A stretch of DNA of 49,502 nt from CBDUZS01 sp965371785. Its GTDB lineage: Bacteria > Fermentibacterota > Fermentibacteria > Fermentibacterales > JCC-6. Position 1 is the stretch's first letter. Each line of letters starts with the position of its first letter. The translations under genes and the position numbers were made by a program. The stretch lies in assembly GCA_965371785.1 (NCBI GenBank), contig CBDUZS010000012.1, forward strand, positions 1 through 49,502, read 5' to 3'. This document shows positions 7,278 to 16,614 of the stretch, piece by piece. The notes beneath the pieces are model-generated. The model did not search any database. It had not been told where the DNA came from and was given only the letters and a program-made list of their open reading frames with translations.

Positions 7278-7828
7278 TTACTCGAAATGAAGCGCTGCAG
7301 CTTATCACGGACACATTCGAGGCGGATAACCTGATCTACCATTCCCTTGCCACCGAATCGATTATGAGATCTCTTGCGGGAAGAAAGGGTGAGGACCCAG
7401 ATGTATGGGGAATATCGGGATTGCTTCATGATCTCGATTTCGAGCAGACCAAGGATCATCCCGACAGACATGGCCTGGTTACGGTGGAGCTACTGGAAGG
7501 ACGCCTTCCAGCAGATGCTCTGCAAGCCATCAAATCACACAATGCAGAACACAACGGAACAAGCCGCGGATGTGATTTCGACCATCTTCTCGCGGCCGCT
7601 GAATCCGTTACCGGTCTCATCAGCGCGACTGCGTTGATATATCCCTCAAGGAAACTTGCGCCGGTGAAACCGCGTTCCGTCGTAAAGAGGATGACCAAAT
7701 CAGGTTTTGCAAGGGCCGTTAACAGGGACGCAATCAGGGAGTGCACGCTGGCAGGTTTCGAAGTCCCGGAATTCGTTGAGCTGGCACTGGACTCTATGAA
7801 GTCAATTGCAGAGAATATAGGTCTCTGA
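7274..7828 (+). CDS. HD-domain phosphohydrolase-like protein
   Basis: The 184-residue product starts with TTG at 7274, overlapping the nnr stop, with AAGGAAAG upstream. The HD signature is visible: a histidine in YHSLATESIMR, then GLLHDLDFEQ (the HD pair) and DRHG, and a later KSHNAEHNG. This layout matches the HDIG-type single-domain proteins common in clostridia and other anaerobes, which hydrolyse phosphate esters of nucleotides. The substrate cannot be inferred. Coupling to nnr suggests co-expression, not necessarily a shared pathway. Confidence 0.82.
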   Translation: MITRNEALQLITDTFEADNLIYHSLATESIMRSLAGRKGEDPDVWGISGLLHDLDFEQTKDHPDRHGLVTVELLEGRLPADALQAIKSHNAEHNGTSRGCDFDHLLAAAESVTGLISATALIYPSRKLAPVKPRSVVKRMTKSGFARAVNRDAIRECTLAGFEVPEFVELALDSMKSIAENIGL

Positions 7829-7871
7829 TGCTTAGCAATTTTGTGGGGGAATTAATCCGTCTGAAGGGCTG

Positions 7872-9011
7872 GTGAACACGATGAAAACTGTCATGGAAAG
7901 GCTTGGCGACCTGAATTTGATCGTCTCCACCCATGCCTTCTCCAGGTCTGGAAGTTCTTACTGCTCTTATTCGAATAAAACAGACCCCCAATCGGTCAAG
8001 GACAGATTTTCTCTGGCAGGCAAGCTCCACAATATTACAGGGCGATGCAAGGGTGTAGCGATCCATACGCCGGAAGATATGAAGAACATGGAGGAGGCTT
8101 CAAAACTCCTCACTCTTCTCGGCGAGAACGATCTCGACCCCGCCACCGTTTATGCCGAAACCGTTCACCAGCACAAGCGAGGTGTTCTCGATCATCGCCT
8201 TATGTTCGGGACCCTTTCCTCCCCTTACCCTGAGATCAGAGTCGCCAGCATCAATCAGGTTCTTAATTCCCTGGAGCTGATGAGATCGATCAAATGCCGG
8301 CAGCTGTCCCTGTTGATTCATGATGGTATGGATTCCCCGGGGGAGAAGAGCCTTGCCGAAATGCTCGAGCAGATTCTAAGTGGTCTCAGGCAGATAGGTC
8401 TGAAGATCCGCAAGAGCGAATCCATGCAGATCGGTTTCAGGCCTTTCGACCCCTCCTTCTGCTCCGCCGCCGTACCCGACTGGGGTACTGCTGCCTGGTT
8501 GTGCCGCGAAACCGATCCTTCGTGCAGGGTTCTGCTCGATACCGGCGCAATGCTTCCAGGTGAGAGTACCGAGAGCGTTGTTATCGCTATGCTGCACTTG
8601 AAAATCCTTGGAACGGTCTCTCTGTCCGACAACCGGCTTTCACAGGGAAGACTTCCGGTCGGATCGCTGGATGCGGGAGCCCTTTTCAGGTTTTTCCTCA
8701 ACCTCTTCGAAGCCGAAAAAGCTGGTCTGTGCAGACTCTCAAACCTCGTCTTCGAAGTGGGCGTTCAAACAAGGGTGGCGAGTCCGTTCGAGGGCATTCT
8801 CCAGGCGATAGAGAACATCGAGTACGCTCTTGCCAGGGCTGCGCTCGTCAACATTCCGGAACTCAGAAAACTCCAGAACAAGCCGGATCCCTGGAAAGCG
8901 AACAGATTTCTGAGAGACGCGTTCGTCACCGACGTCAGACCGGTAGTGAACGCATGGAAAGAGGACAAAGGTCTTCCCGTGGATCGCCTGGAAGCCTATC
9001 GCGGGAAGTAG
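7872..9011 (+). CDS. TIM-barrel protein of the xylose-isomerase-like superfamily
   Basis: The 379-residue protein (GTG at 7872 or ATG at 7881) reads as a TIM barrel of the sugar isomerase/AP endonuclease 2 type. It has a conserved-looking SYCSYSNKTDP near the N-terminus, ETVHQHKRGVLDHRLMFGTL in the first third, RVLLDTGAM in the middle (a strand ending in Asp), and SLSDNRLSQGRLPVGSLD, where metal-ligand-like Asp residues recur. The pattern resembles L-rhamnose isomerase-type proteins but is not close enough to name a substrate. No signal peptide is seen. It is the last gene of the plus-strand block and converges on iorB. Confidence 0.55.
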   Translation: MNTMKTVMERLGDLNLIVSTHAFSRSGSSYCSYSNKTDPQSVKDRFSLAGKLHNITGRCKGVAIHTPEDMKNMEEASKLLTLLGENDLDPATVYAETVHQHKRGVLDHRLMFGTLSSPYPEIRVASINQVLNSLELMRSIKCRQLSLLIHDGMDSPGEKSLAEMLEQILSGLRQIGLKIRKSESMQIGFRPFDPSFCSAAVPDWGTAAWLCRETDPSCRVLLDTGAMLPGESTESVVIAMLHLKILGTVSLSDNRLSQGRLPVGSLDAGALFRFFLNLFEAEKAGLCRLSNLVFEVGVQTRVASPFEGILQAIENIEYALARAALVNIPELRKLQNKPDPWKANRFLRDAFVTDVRPVVNAWKEDKGLPVDRLEAYRGK

Positions 9012-9021
9012 TTAGTCAGAC

Positions 9022-9603
9022 TTACAGTTCCCGCCCTATGCTGAAGGCTTTCAGGTTCACATCGACTGCCTTCGGTGGTACCTTCTCTCTGAGAGCATCC
9101 AGCCAGAAGACTTCATCTATCTGAGGCAGCGCGGTCGATGCAGCACCAATCAATACGACATTCACTACTCTTAAATTGCCCAGTTCCTCCGCGATTCGGA
9201 AGGCCGGTATAAGAGAAAAGGACACTTTCTGATCCCTGAGACCTTCGAGAATGTCCGGGTATTCAGCCTGTCCGGTGTTCACGGTCATGGGGTTGATCTC
9301 CAGATCGCTGACAAGAAGCCTGCCGTTTGCGGACAGGAATGGTATCCAGCGAAGGCCCTCCATCTTCTCCATGGAGATTATCAGATCGGCCGCCCCTTTC
9401 TCGACAATGGGGCTGAAGACCTTCTCACCGAACCTCACATGGCTGGATACGCTGCCGCCTCGCTGCGCCATTCCGTGAACCTCGCTCTTCTTCACGTCCA
9501 TTCCGGCTTTAATGGCAGCTATGCTCAGCACTTCACTCGCGAGGAGGATGCCCTGTCCTCCCGTACCGCACAGGATCACATTGGTTATCTCATTCTTCCG
9601 CAT
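9022..9603 (-). CDS. iorB: Indolepyruvate:ferredoxin oxidoreductase, beta subunit
   Basis: IorB is the gamma-type domain of the 2-oxoacid:ferredoxin oxidoreductase that oxidatively decarboxylates aryl pyruvates to aryl-acetyl-CoA. The 193-residue protein opens with TNVILCGTGGQGILLASEVL, the glycine-rich family signature, followed by KSEVHGMAQRGGSVSSHVRFG, also diagnostic. The start codon overlaps the iorA stop (TGATG), so the two subunits are translationally coupled. The length is typical. Confidence 0.95.
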   Translation of the reverse strand: MRKNEITNVILCGTGGQGILLASEVLSIAAIKAGMDVKKSEVHGMAQRGGSVSSHVRFGEKVFSPIVEKGAADLIISMEKMEGLRWIPFLSANGRLLVSDLEINPMTVNTGQAEYPDILEGLRDQKVSFSLIPAFRIAEELGNLRVVNVVLIGAASTALPQIDEVFWLDALREKVPPKAVDVNLKAFSIGREL

Positions 9604-11387
9604 CAGTTGCCCTCCATGTCCTTGGAAAGCGCTCCCGTCGGGCAGACCTGAACGCAGAGATTGCAGTTAGGCCAGCACATCAGCCTGCTGATTACTGGAT
9701 GACCGTCATCGCTGAAGCTGATTGCCGGACATCCGAGGCGGAGACAGGCTCTGCAGCTGACACATTTTTCCACATCAAGTTCGGCTACAGCTTTTGAAGT
9801 GGGTTTGTAGCACATGATACATGGTCGTCTGGTTATGATGACCGAGAGTTCATCTCTCGCCATCTCTTCCTCGAATGCTATCTTCATCTCTGGAAGATCA
9901 TGAGGATCTACAACTCTTACGTTCCTCACTCCGCAAGCTTTTACAAGCTCAGTGAGATCTAGAACGGGAGCAGGTTCCCCTCTGAGATTCTTTCCCGTTG
10001 TCGGGTTCTCCTGCCCTCCCGTCATTGCGGTAAGGCTGTTATCCATTATCATGACCGTTCCGGTGTTGCCGTTGTAGACCATGTCGATCAGCCCGGTGAT
10101 TCCGGAGTGGACGAAGGTCGATTCACCAATTGCCGCAACGAGCTTTCCCATCCCCTCGCGACCGACAGCCTTCTCTATACCGCTGAGAACTCCTATCGCC
10201 GCACCCATGCACACAACTGTCTCGAGTGCGTTGTAGGGTGGCATCAGCCCGAGAGTGTAGCAGCCGATGTCGCCCGTTGAGCTTCCCTTCATTCCCGAGA
10301 GAATGTAGAAGGCTCCCCTGTGTGGACATCCCGGGCAAAGGGCTGGAGGACGGGCAGGAAGCAGGACGCCGGAGAATTCCTGTTCGATAACAGTATCCGG
10401 TAGAAGCCCCTTTCTGACAATCTCGGGGTTGAGTTCGCCTTCCAGTGGAATCAGGCTTTTCCCTTCGATATCCACAAGGAATTTTGCCCTTATCTGCTCT
10501 TCGAGGAATGGTTCTCCCTCCTCGACTACAAGAACTCTGTCTACCGATTCAATGAACCGCTCTATCAGCTCCCATGGAAGAGGGTTTGTCAGCCCCAGTT
10601 TCAGGATGGACGCTTCTGGATAGACTTCCTTAACGTACTGGTACGAAATCCCGCTAGTTACTATGCCCAGAGAGGTCTCTCCCTCTTCTATCCTGTTCAG
10701 AGAACTCTGCACTCCGTACACCGAGAGCGCTACCAGCCTTTTCTCGATTTTCGCATGCATAACCCTTGCGTGTGCTGGAATGGGTACTCTTTTCCTTATG
10801 TCGGTTTTGTATCCGGTTACGGGCACTTCTTTTCGTGGTCCAACCGAAACAAGGCTCTTGGAATGGCTGATCCTCGTGGACACTCGGAGGAGAACTGGTG
10901 TGTCGAATTCCTCTGATATCTCCAGGGCTTTGCCGACCATGTCTTTTGCTTCCTGGCTGTCGGAAGGTTCGAGAATGACGACTTTCGCAGCTCGTCCCAT
11001 TAGCCTGTTATCCTGCTCGTTCTGAGAGGAGTGCATTCCGGGATCGTCAGCCGAAACGATCACGATGCCTCCGGTTGCTCCGATGTAACTCAGAGTGAAA
11101 AGCGGATCGGCAGCTACGTTCAAACCAACGTGCTTCATGGCAGAAAGCACTCTTGCCCCCGCAAATGATGCTCCAGCTATTACTTCCAGCCCCACTTTCT
11201 CGTTTGGAGCCCACTGGGCATCTATCTCGGGATACTCCTCTGCCACGGTCTCCAGTATCTCTGTTGAAGGTGTTCCCGGATAGGCCGCAGCGAAGTGAAC
11301 ACCATTTTCCCATGCCCCCCTGGCAATGGCTTCATTTCCCGAGAGGAACAGCACCCCTGAGTCGATTTCATTGAGTCTTTTCCTCAT
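9603..11387 (-). CDS. iorA: Indolepyruvate:ferredoxin oxidoreductase, alpha subunit
   Basis: IorA binds thiamine diphosphate and carries the iron-sulfur clusters. The ATG at 11387 is chosen because GGAAGGG lies just upstream and a longer frame would run into buk. The 594-residue protein shows FLSGNEAIARGAWENG, then the pyrimidine-binding domain, the ThDP domain with CPGCPHRGAFY and GDIGCYTLG, and MDNSLTAMTGGQENP. A C-terminal ferredoxin domain has CVSCRACLRLGCPA and CWPNCNLCVQVCP, consistent with two [4Fe-4S] clusters. Electrons would pass to a ferredoxin such as the one encoded at 16615-16782. Adjacent buk and ptb can turn the acyl-CoA product into ATP. Confidence 0.96.
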   Translation of the reverse strand: MRKRLNEIDSGVLFLSGNEAIARGAWENGVHFAAAYPGTPSTEILETVAEEYPEIDAQWAPNEKVGLEVIAGASFAGARVLSAMKHVGLNVAADPLFTLSYIGATGGIVIVSADDPGMHSSQNEQDNRLMGRAAKVVILEPSDSQEAKDMVGKALEISEEFDTPVLLRVSTRISHSKSLVSVGPRKEVPVTGYKTDIRKRVPIPAHARVMHAKIEKRLVALSVYGVQSSLNRIEEGETSLGIVTSGISYQYVKEVYPEASILKLGLTNPLPWELIERFIESVDRVLVVEEGEPFLEEQIRAKFLVDIEGKSLIPLEGELNPEIVRKGLLPDTVIEQEFSGVLLPARPPALCPGCPHRGAFYILSGMKGSSTGDIGCYTLGLMPPYNALETVVCMGAAIGVLSGIEKAVGREGMGKLVAAIGESTFVHSGITGLIDMVYNGNTGTVMIMDNSLTAMTGGQENPTTGKNLRGEPAPVLDLTELVKACGVRNVRVVDPHDLPEMKIAFEEEMARDELSVIITRRPCIMCYKPTSKAVAELDVEKCVSCRACLRLGCPAISFSDDGHPVISRLMCWPNCNLCVQVCPTGALSKDMEGN

Positions 11388-11403
11388 CTGTTTCCCTTCC
11401 GGA

Positions 11404-12480
11404 TCATCTGTATACCTTTTCACGCTCCACGGAATCGAGCACTCTGAGAACACCTCTGACCAGAGCTTCCAGCTCTCTCTCGCCTGGAAAGACCATTATC
11501 TCGCCGAGGAATTCGATGCTCTTCGTCAATAAATCGATCAGCCACTTATTGTACGACATCCCGCCGGTAATCACCACTGCGTCGACTTCACCCCTTAGAG
11601 TTGTAGCCATTGCGCCGGCTTCCTTGGATATCTGATATGCCATTGCGCGTAGAACCAGCTCCGCTTCCTCGTTGCCGTTCTCTACGCGGTGAATTGCATC
11701 TTCCACGTCATCTGTTCCAGTGTAACTGAAGAGTCCTCCCTGCTTGAGGAACATTTTCTTCATTTCCTTTGCGTCGTATTCCCCGCTGTAGCAGAGCTTC
11801 ATGAGACCCGTTGTTGGAAGAGAGCCTACCCTCTGCGAACTGAAAGGTCCTCCATCGTTTGCATTACTCGTATCAATCATGCGGCCCTTGCGGAGCGCGT
11901 TGACGGAAATGCCGCTTCCAAGATGAAGTACTACCATGTTCATATCTTCGAGATTTCGGCCTGCTTTTTCGGCTGCCTTGTAGGCAACCATCCTGATGTT
12001 GAGTGCGTGGCTGAGGCTAACCCTGGGTAAAAGCGGATGACCTGATAGCCGCGCTTCCGGGATCATCTCATCCACACATACCGGGTCGACAAAGAATCCG
12101 GGCAGATCTGCTGTATCCGCAATCGAACAGGCGAGTAGAGCTCCCAGGTTTGATGGATGATCCGCCTGGAGTGTGCTCCCATCGATAATGTCATCGACCA
12201 GCTTTTGGTTGACCCTGTAGGTGCCGCTTTCGAGAGGTTTGAACGTCCCGCCCCTTCCAACTACTGCTGTCAGGTCTTCTGTCTTCTGCCCCTTCTCAAT
12301 GAGCGTATCCAGGATCAGGTTCTTTCTGAAATCGAGCTGGGAGATTGTCGTCTCGAATTTAGCAAGTTCTTCGGGAGCATGGCGGATATTCTCTTCGAAG
12401 ACCTTACAGGTTTCCCTGTAGACGCCAAGTTTCGTTGAAGTACCTCCGGGATTCAACGCAAGTATCAGCCTGTCAGTCAT
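11404..12480 (-). CDS. buk: Butyrate kinase (acyl-phosphate kinase)
   Basis: Buk transfers phosphate from an acyl-phosphate to ADP, giving ATP and a carboxylic acid. The ATG at 12480 with a G-rich site upstream yields 358 residues starting LILALNPGGTSTKLGVY, the ASKHA-family opening. VGRGG, HPSNLGALLA, VVLHLGSGISVNAL and the VITGGMSYNKWL segment near the end all fit butyrate kinases. The gene overlaps ptb by eight bases. Given its neighbours, the substrate may be a branched or aryl-acyl phosphate rather than butyryl phosphate. Confidence 0.94.
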   Translation of the reverse strand: MTDRLILALNPGGTSTKLGVYRETCKVFEENIRHAPEELAKFETTISQLDFRKNLILDTLIEKGQKTEDLTAVVGRGGTFKPLESGTYRVNQKLVDDIIDGSTLQADHPSNLGALLACSIADTADLPGFFVDPVCVDEMIPEARLSGHPLLPRVSLSHALNIRMVAYKAAEKAGRNLEDMNMVVLHLGSGISVNALRKGRMIDTSNANDGGPFSSQRVGSLPTTGLMKLCYSGEYDAKEMKKMFLKQGGLFSYTGTDDVEDAIHRVENGNEEAELVLRAMAYQISKEAGAMATTLRGEVDAVVITGGMSYNKWLIDLLTKSIEFLGEIMVFPGERELEALVRGVLRVLDSVEREKVYR

Positions 12481-13378
12481 TACCACCCCCATTAGAGGTA
12501 ACGACTCCAAGGGCAATGGAATTCAGTTTCGTCATTGGTTTGTCAGACCTCGACAGCATGACCACTGGAGCAGTTGCTCCTGCGATGAGCCCTCCTATCT
12601 CGGCATTTGCCAAATACATCAGGCCTTTTGCCAGAATGTTGCCGCTAGCGATATCGGGGCAGACCAGGATGTTTGCCTTTCCTGCCACCGGGCCTGTAAT
12701 CCCCTTGACCTCTGCGGCTTCCAGGTCCAGCGCTCCGTCAACCGCTATCGGACCGGCAACGTGTACACCCGTAATTCCCTCTTTGCTTATCTTCGCGAAG
12801 AGAACTGTTTCAGGCATTTTTTCATGAGGAACCTCTATTGCTGCAAGAAGGGCTGCCCTGGGTGTTTCGTCTCCGAGTTTCACCATTACGTCAGCAGCAT
12901 TCTTCACGATCTGAACGATGGCCTCAGCGTCGGGTCTGATGTTCATACCGCCATCGGTTATGGCAACCAGCCTGTCGAACCCCGGGACGAACACGATTGC
13001 GACATGACAGAGTATTCTGTCCGTTCGAAGGCCTTTATCCCTGTCCAGTACCGCTTTCTGGAACATGGACGTCTTCATCAGCCCCTTCATGAGCATTGAA
13101 GCTTCCCCGGTTTTGACCAATCGTACCGCTTCGGAAGCAGCTTCTTCCGGGTCTGCGATGTCTACCACCTGAATACCGGATGGCAGGCTTCTTCCTATCT
13201 CCTCCATCGTCTCGCTGACACCATCTGCCGGTCCGACGATAACCGATGTGGCAAGTCCCTCCTCACACGCGGTCAGAAGAGCCTCGAGAGATGCCTGGTC
13301 ATAACCCATGGGTACGGCAACCCTTGCATCCGAAATTCCTCTTGCAGCCTCGCGGATTTCCTCGAAGTTACGGTACAA
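12473..13378 (-). CDS. ptb: Phosphate butyryltransferase (phosphotransacylase)
   Basis: Ptb converts acyl-CoA and phosphate into acyl-phosphate for Buk. The 301-residue protein starts with TTG at 13378, preceded by AGAGGAG. Recognisable segments are ASMLMKGLMKTSMFQKAVLD, where the phosphate acetyl/butyryl transferase family binds CoA, ITDGGMNIRPD, VAGPIAVDGALDLEAA and GKANILVCPDIASGNILAK. It is the first gene of a tightly spaced four-gene minus-strand operon (ptb-buk-iorA-iorB). Confidence 0.95.
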   Translation of the reverse strand: MYRNFEEIREAARGISDARVAVPMGYDQASLEALLTACEEGLATSVIVGPADGVSETMEEIGRSLPSGIQVVDIADPEEAASEAVRLVKTGEASMLMKGLMKTSMFQKAVLDRDKGLRTDRILCHVAIVFVPGFDRLVAITDGGMNIRPDAEAIVQIVKNAADVMVKLGDETPRAALLAAIEVPHEKMPETVLFAKISKEGITGVHVAGPIAVDGALDLEAAEVKGITGPVAGKANILVCPDIASGNILAKGLMYLANAEIGGLIAGATAPVVMLSRSDKPMTKLNSIALGVVTSNGGGND

Positions 13379-13487
13379 TTGCTCTTCTCCTCTTTGAGAG
13401 TTTCAGGGCCACTCGTTGAACACGCAAGCCAGTCCAACCATCGGGTATCGTGGATGTCGTGTGCAGACCGCACACCGGATTGCTATT

Positions 13488-14234
13488 ATGTATCCTATCG
13501 GGAGGTCACACCAGCCTTGGAACGTGAGGTGTATCCTGGCTTGTAATGATGCTTTGCTGCTAGATCTGCTGAGGGATAGCGAGCTGATTCTCTTCGACTT
13601 CGACGGTGTTCTCGCAGACAGCGAGCCCTTTTACCGAGAATCATGGAACAGGGCCCTTGAGCCCTGGAATCACATCATTGACGAAGAGGAGTACTGGCTT
13701 CACTGGTCGTCTCTCGGAGAAGGTCTCGAAGGAGAGATCAGACGTCATTCCCTGCACAATGTCGATGCTGAAGCGGCCATCGCAACCCAGAAGAGTATTT
13801 TCGAAGAATTCTGTCTCGAGGGATTGATTCCCCTCTTCGAGGGAGTCGGTGAGCTTCTTCGAGAGCTTATCTCCCTCCAGGAGCAGGGAAGAATGAAACT
13901 TGCCATAGCTTCGAACACGTCTGCAGGACTGGTGAGGGAGGTTCTCACTAAAAACGGGGCTCCAGTACCGTTCATCGTCGGGGGAGACGGGCTGCGGAAA
14001 AAGCCCTTCCCGGACATCTTCATCCGAGCTGCTTCTCTCATGGGCGTCAGCCCGTCCTCTACTCTCGTTTTCGAAGACGCCCTAAAGGGAATTCTAGCAG
14101 CCGATCGCGGCGGGTTTCGCTCGGTATTCGTAGAGAATTCCCAGAACAAAGCCATGAAGGCCGGAGGGCTATGCAGTATCCCCGGAGTCGGTCATCTTTT
14201 GCATATTCCCGGTATTCTTAAGGGGAAAGGATAA
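13488..14234 (+). CDS. HAD-superfamily hydrolase (phosphoglycolate phosphatase/beta-PGM type)
   Basis: The HAD motifs are clear: motif I FDFDGVLAD with the nucleophile and acid/base Asp pair, motif II IASNTS, the motif III lysine in RKKPFPDIFIRAA, and motif IV VFEDALKG. A helical cap lies between motifs I and II, as in beta-phosphoglucomutase and GS1-like phosphatases. The start is unresolved. The frame is open from 13416; the ATG at 13488 is reported, but a TTG at 13554 would give the usual short lead to motif I and a 226-residue protein. None has a good ribosome binding site. The substrate is unknown. It is divergent from ptb. Confidence 0.85.
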   Translation: MYPIGRSHQPWNVRCILACNDALLLDLLRDSELILFDFDGVLADSEPFYRESWNRALEPWNHIIDEEEYWLHWSSLGEGLEGEIRRHSLHNVDAEAAIATQKSIFEEFCLEGLIPLFEGVGELLRELISLQEQGRMKLAIASNTSAGLVREVLTKNGAPVPFIVGGDGLRKKPFPDIFIRAASLMGVSPSSTLVFEDALKGILAADRGGFRSVFVENSQNKAMKAGGLCSIPGVGHLLHIPGILKGKG

Positions 14235-14241
14235 AGTCGTC

Positions 14242-14787
14242 GTGAACATTTTCATCATGCTTGACCCGCTTCCTGCAGCCGTGCTTATGCTTCTTGTCGG
14301 CACATGTCTCTGTTTCTTCGGCAGGAAGCTTATATTCTTTGCTCTTGCCGTTACCTGTTTTCTGCTTTCCTGGCTGTACGGTGGACAGATTCTGTCCTCG
14401 ATGACTGACAGTTCTTTTCTGCTCACGTGGGGTCCCTGGATAATAGGAGTTCTCGGCGCCGTTCTCGGAATGCTTCTCTACAAACTTTCCGTTTTCGCAG
14501 CGGGAGCTCTAATCGTATGGTTCTTACTCGAGTCACATGTACCTGGTGTGCACATAGTTATCCGTATTGTCGCTTCTCTCTCGGCCGGGGCGCTTCTATT
14601 CGCTTTTCGCAAGCCCATTCTCTCGAGCCTTACCGCTTTGCTGGGCGGCTCCCTCGCAGCGCTCGCTATCGTCTCTCTTCTTGCGCACGTTTCCATTTCC
14701 GTGGGCACGATCATCTACTGGATTCTTCTCGCTGCCTTGACAATCTCGGGGTTCGTGACACAGATGAAGAGCGGGAAAGGAAAGTAG
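14242..14787 (+). CDS. Polytopic membrane protein, DUF4203-like
   Basis: The 181-residue protein (GTG start, seven bases after the HAD gene) consists almost entirely of about six or seven hydrophobic helices and ends in a short basic tail (MKSGKGK). Small residues recur in the helices (GVLGAVLGMLLY, SLSAGALLFAF, LLGGSLAALAIVSLL). The layout resembles the DUF4203/TMEM198 family, but the match is by topology only and no function is claimed. Confidence 0.65.
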   Translation: MNIFIMLDPLPAAVLMLLVGTCLCFFGRKLIFFALAVTCFLLSWLYGGQILSSMTDSSFLLTWGPWIIGVLGAVLGMLLYKLSVFAAGALIVWFLLESHVPGVHIVIRIVASLSAGALLFAFRKPILSSLTALLGGSLAALAIVSLLAHVSISVGTIIYWILLAALTISGFVTQMKSGKGK

Positions 14788-14888
14788 CAAACCCAGAGGT
14801 TATACGGTAATACGTGCAGTTGTCATTTGATTGCATGAACGTCAATATTTGCTCAATCCGTTGAATTCGTTTTCTACTGGAGGGTACT

Positions 14889-15407
14889 TTGGACAGGCTT
14901 GCTGACTACGGACTGGTTCTGGTCATCGTTCTTGCCATTATGGGCCTTTTCAGATTGTCCCGGTTCATAATGAACCGCTTGATGGACAGGATGGTTGCAG
15001 ACAATCGTCAGATCTCGAGAGACGGAACTATCTTTGCCGGAATGATTTTTCTTCTGTCAGGGCTTCTTTTCCTGCCGTTCATTACAGCGCTCATCTCTTT
15101 TGTCAGAAACGACTTTCTGCCCGGTGGAATTGTTTTTCATCTGATCATGGTTGCTATTTCGGTTATCGTTTTCAGTATTTCCGAGGACCTTTTCAGAGTC
15201 TACAGAGATTTCAGTGATGATCCGAAGGGGAGATGGAGTTTCGTGAAACACATGAAAAAACTGTCTCTTCCCCTTCTTATATTCTGGGCAACAGGATGTA
15301 TCTTCCTCAGCCCTCTGTTCTATTCAGGCCTCACCATAATACTCGTACTCTTTTACGCTTACGCAGTCGGGATGTGTCGCACCGACGGGCAGAAAACCAG
15401 CGAGTAA
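14889..15407 (+). CDS. Small integral membrane protein of unknown function
   Basis: A TTG start at 14889 follows TGGAGGG. The 172-residue product has about four membrane helices (residues roughly 7-23, 48-70, 80-98 and 125-160), a basic cytoplasmic loop (KGRWSFVKHMKK), and no recognised motif. Its stop overlaps the start of the glycosyltransferase (TAATG), so the two are likely co-translated and it may act in the same envelope pathway. The 101 bases upstream (14788-14888) show no clear promoter. Confidence 0.65.
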   Translation: MDRLADYGLVLVIVLAIMGLFRLSRFIMNRLMDRMVADNRQISRDGTIFAGMIFLLSGLLFLPFITALISFVRNDFLPGGIVFHLIMVAISVIVFSISEDLFRVYRDFSDDPKGRWSFVKHMKKLSLPLLIFWATGCIFLSPLFYSGLTIILVLFYAYAVGMCRTDGQKTSE

Positions 15408-16573
15408 TGGCCAAGAACCTCAAGCTCAACATCCTTCATATCATCACCAAACTGGCAGTTGGTGGTGCTCAGATGAATACGCTCATCAGCTGCAGAGATA
15501 TTGCCAGCAGAGGATATCCCTCTTCCATCCTTGCGGGTCCGGAGATATCTCCGGAGGGAAGCTTTCTGAACCTGGCAAACAAGTTCTTCATACCCGTCTA
15601 CTTTGCGGGACACCTTAGGAGAGCTATTTCGCCAGTGAACGACATTCTTGCGTTTTTCGAGATCAGAAACATCATTCGTGATGGTGGTTTCAACATCGTT
15701 CACACGCATGGGTCAAAGGCGAAGTTTCTAGGCCGTATGGCCGCAGCGGCATGTGACAACGTAAAAGTCGTCCAGACCGTTCATGGCTGGTCTTTCTTCG
15801 ACAGCATGCCTCCCTTCAAAAAGACCTTCTACATCATTCTCGAAAAGCTTGGGTACCACATTGCCGATGCGAATATCGTTGTAAGCCCGTTGGACATTCG
15901 CAAGGGAACCAAGAAAGGCATCGGCAGACCCGAGGATTACGTGGTTATTCGAAGCGGTGTCGAATTCGATACATTCAAGGCAACACGCGGTCACGGGGCT
16001 GAAGCGCGCCGAAGAATAGGTGTACCTGATGATGTTCCCGTCGTTGGATCGGTCATGCGGATAGCCGCGCAGAAGGCTCCGCTTTTCTTTGTCAACGTTG
16101 CGGCAAGGGTAGCGAAAATGATGCCTGATGTGCACTTCGTCATCGTTGGAGATGGCCCCCAGAGAGGTCTTACCGAGAACTGGATAAAGAAAGCCGGCCT
16201 TGCTGACAACTTCCGTCTACTCGGTACCCGGGACGACGTCCCGGAATTGCTGCCCGCATTCGACGTCTTTCTCATCACTTCACGAAGTGAGGGACTTCCA
16301 CGTGCAATGCTGGAAGCACTGGCTACTTACGTGCCGGTAGTCGCTACAGATGTCGGCGGAATCTCGGAACTGATCGATGGATCCAGGAATGGTATCCTCT
16401 GCAGGGAAGGCGACCAGGACGGTCTTGCAAGGAGTGTTCTTAAATTACTGCGGAATCCCAAGTTAAAGGATTCGCTGCTCGTCAATATAGATCAGGATCT
16501 CGAACCGTTCTCAGCCAGCATAATGATAGACCAGCTGTACGATCTCTACACCAGGCTCGGTGAAGAGATCTAG
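15407..16573 (+). CDS. GT4-family glycosyltransferase
   Basis: This 388-residue GT-B enzyme most likely transfers a sugar from a nucleotide donor onto a lipid or polysaccharide acceptor at the inner membrane. The N-terminal Rossmann domain begins NILHIITKLAVGGAQMNTL, with the glycine-rich loop of GT4 enzymes, and contains IVHTHGSKAKFLGR. The C-terminal domain shows VVGSVMRIAAQKAP, VIVGDGPQR and the E-x7-E signature in SEGLPRAMLEALATYVPVV followed by ATDVGGISELI. The start at 15407 overlaps the preceding stop. Confidence 0.92.
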   Translation: MAKNLKLNILHIITKLAVGGAQMNTLISCRDIASRGYPSSILAGPEISPEGSFLNLANKFFIPVYFAGHLRRAISPVNDILAFFEIRNIIRDGGFNIVHTHGSKAKFLGRMAAAACDNVKVVQTVHGWSFFDSMPPFKKTFYIILEKLGYHIADANIVVSPLDIRKGTKKGIGRPEDYVVIRSGVEFDTFKATRGHGAEARRRIGVPDDVPVVGSVMRIAAQKAPLFFVNVAARVAKMMPDVHFVIVGDGPQRGLTENWIKKAGLADNFRLLGTRDDVPELLPAFDVFLITSRSEGLPRAMLEALATYVPVVATDVGGISELIDGSRNGILCREGDQDGLARSVLKLLRNPKLKDSLLVNIDQDLEPFSASIMIDQLYDLYTRLGEEI

Positions 16574-16614
16574 AGGCTCCCTTCCCCTGTTTCTTTAAGT
16601 TTACTTATTTACGC

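Noticed and set aside
9001..9034. GCGGGAA...TTCCCGC inverted repeat across the convergent TIM-barrel/iorB stops as a terminator
   Set aside because: The stem is only 7 bp with a 20-base loop and no T-run in either direction.
16294..16309. CACGTG-containing sequence inside the glycosyltransferase gene as a third parS
   Set aside because: Only the central hexamer and a few flanking bases match; the outer arms do not form the required palindrome.
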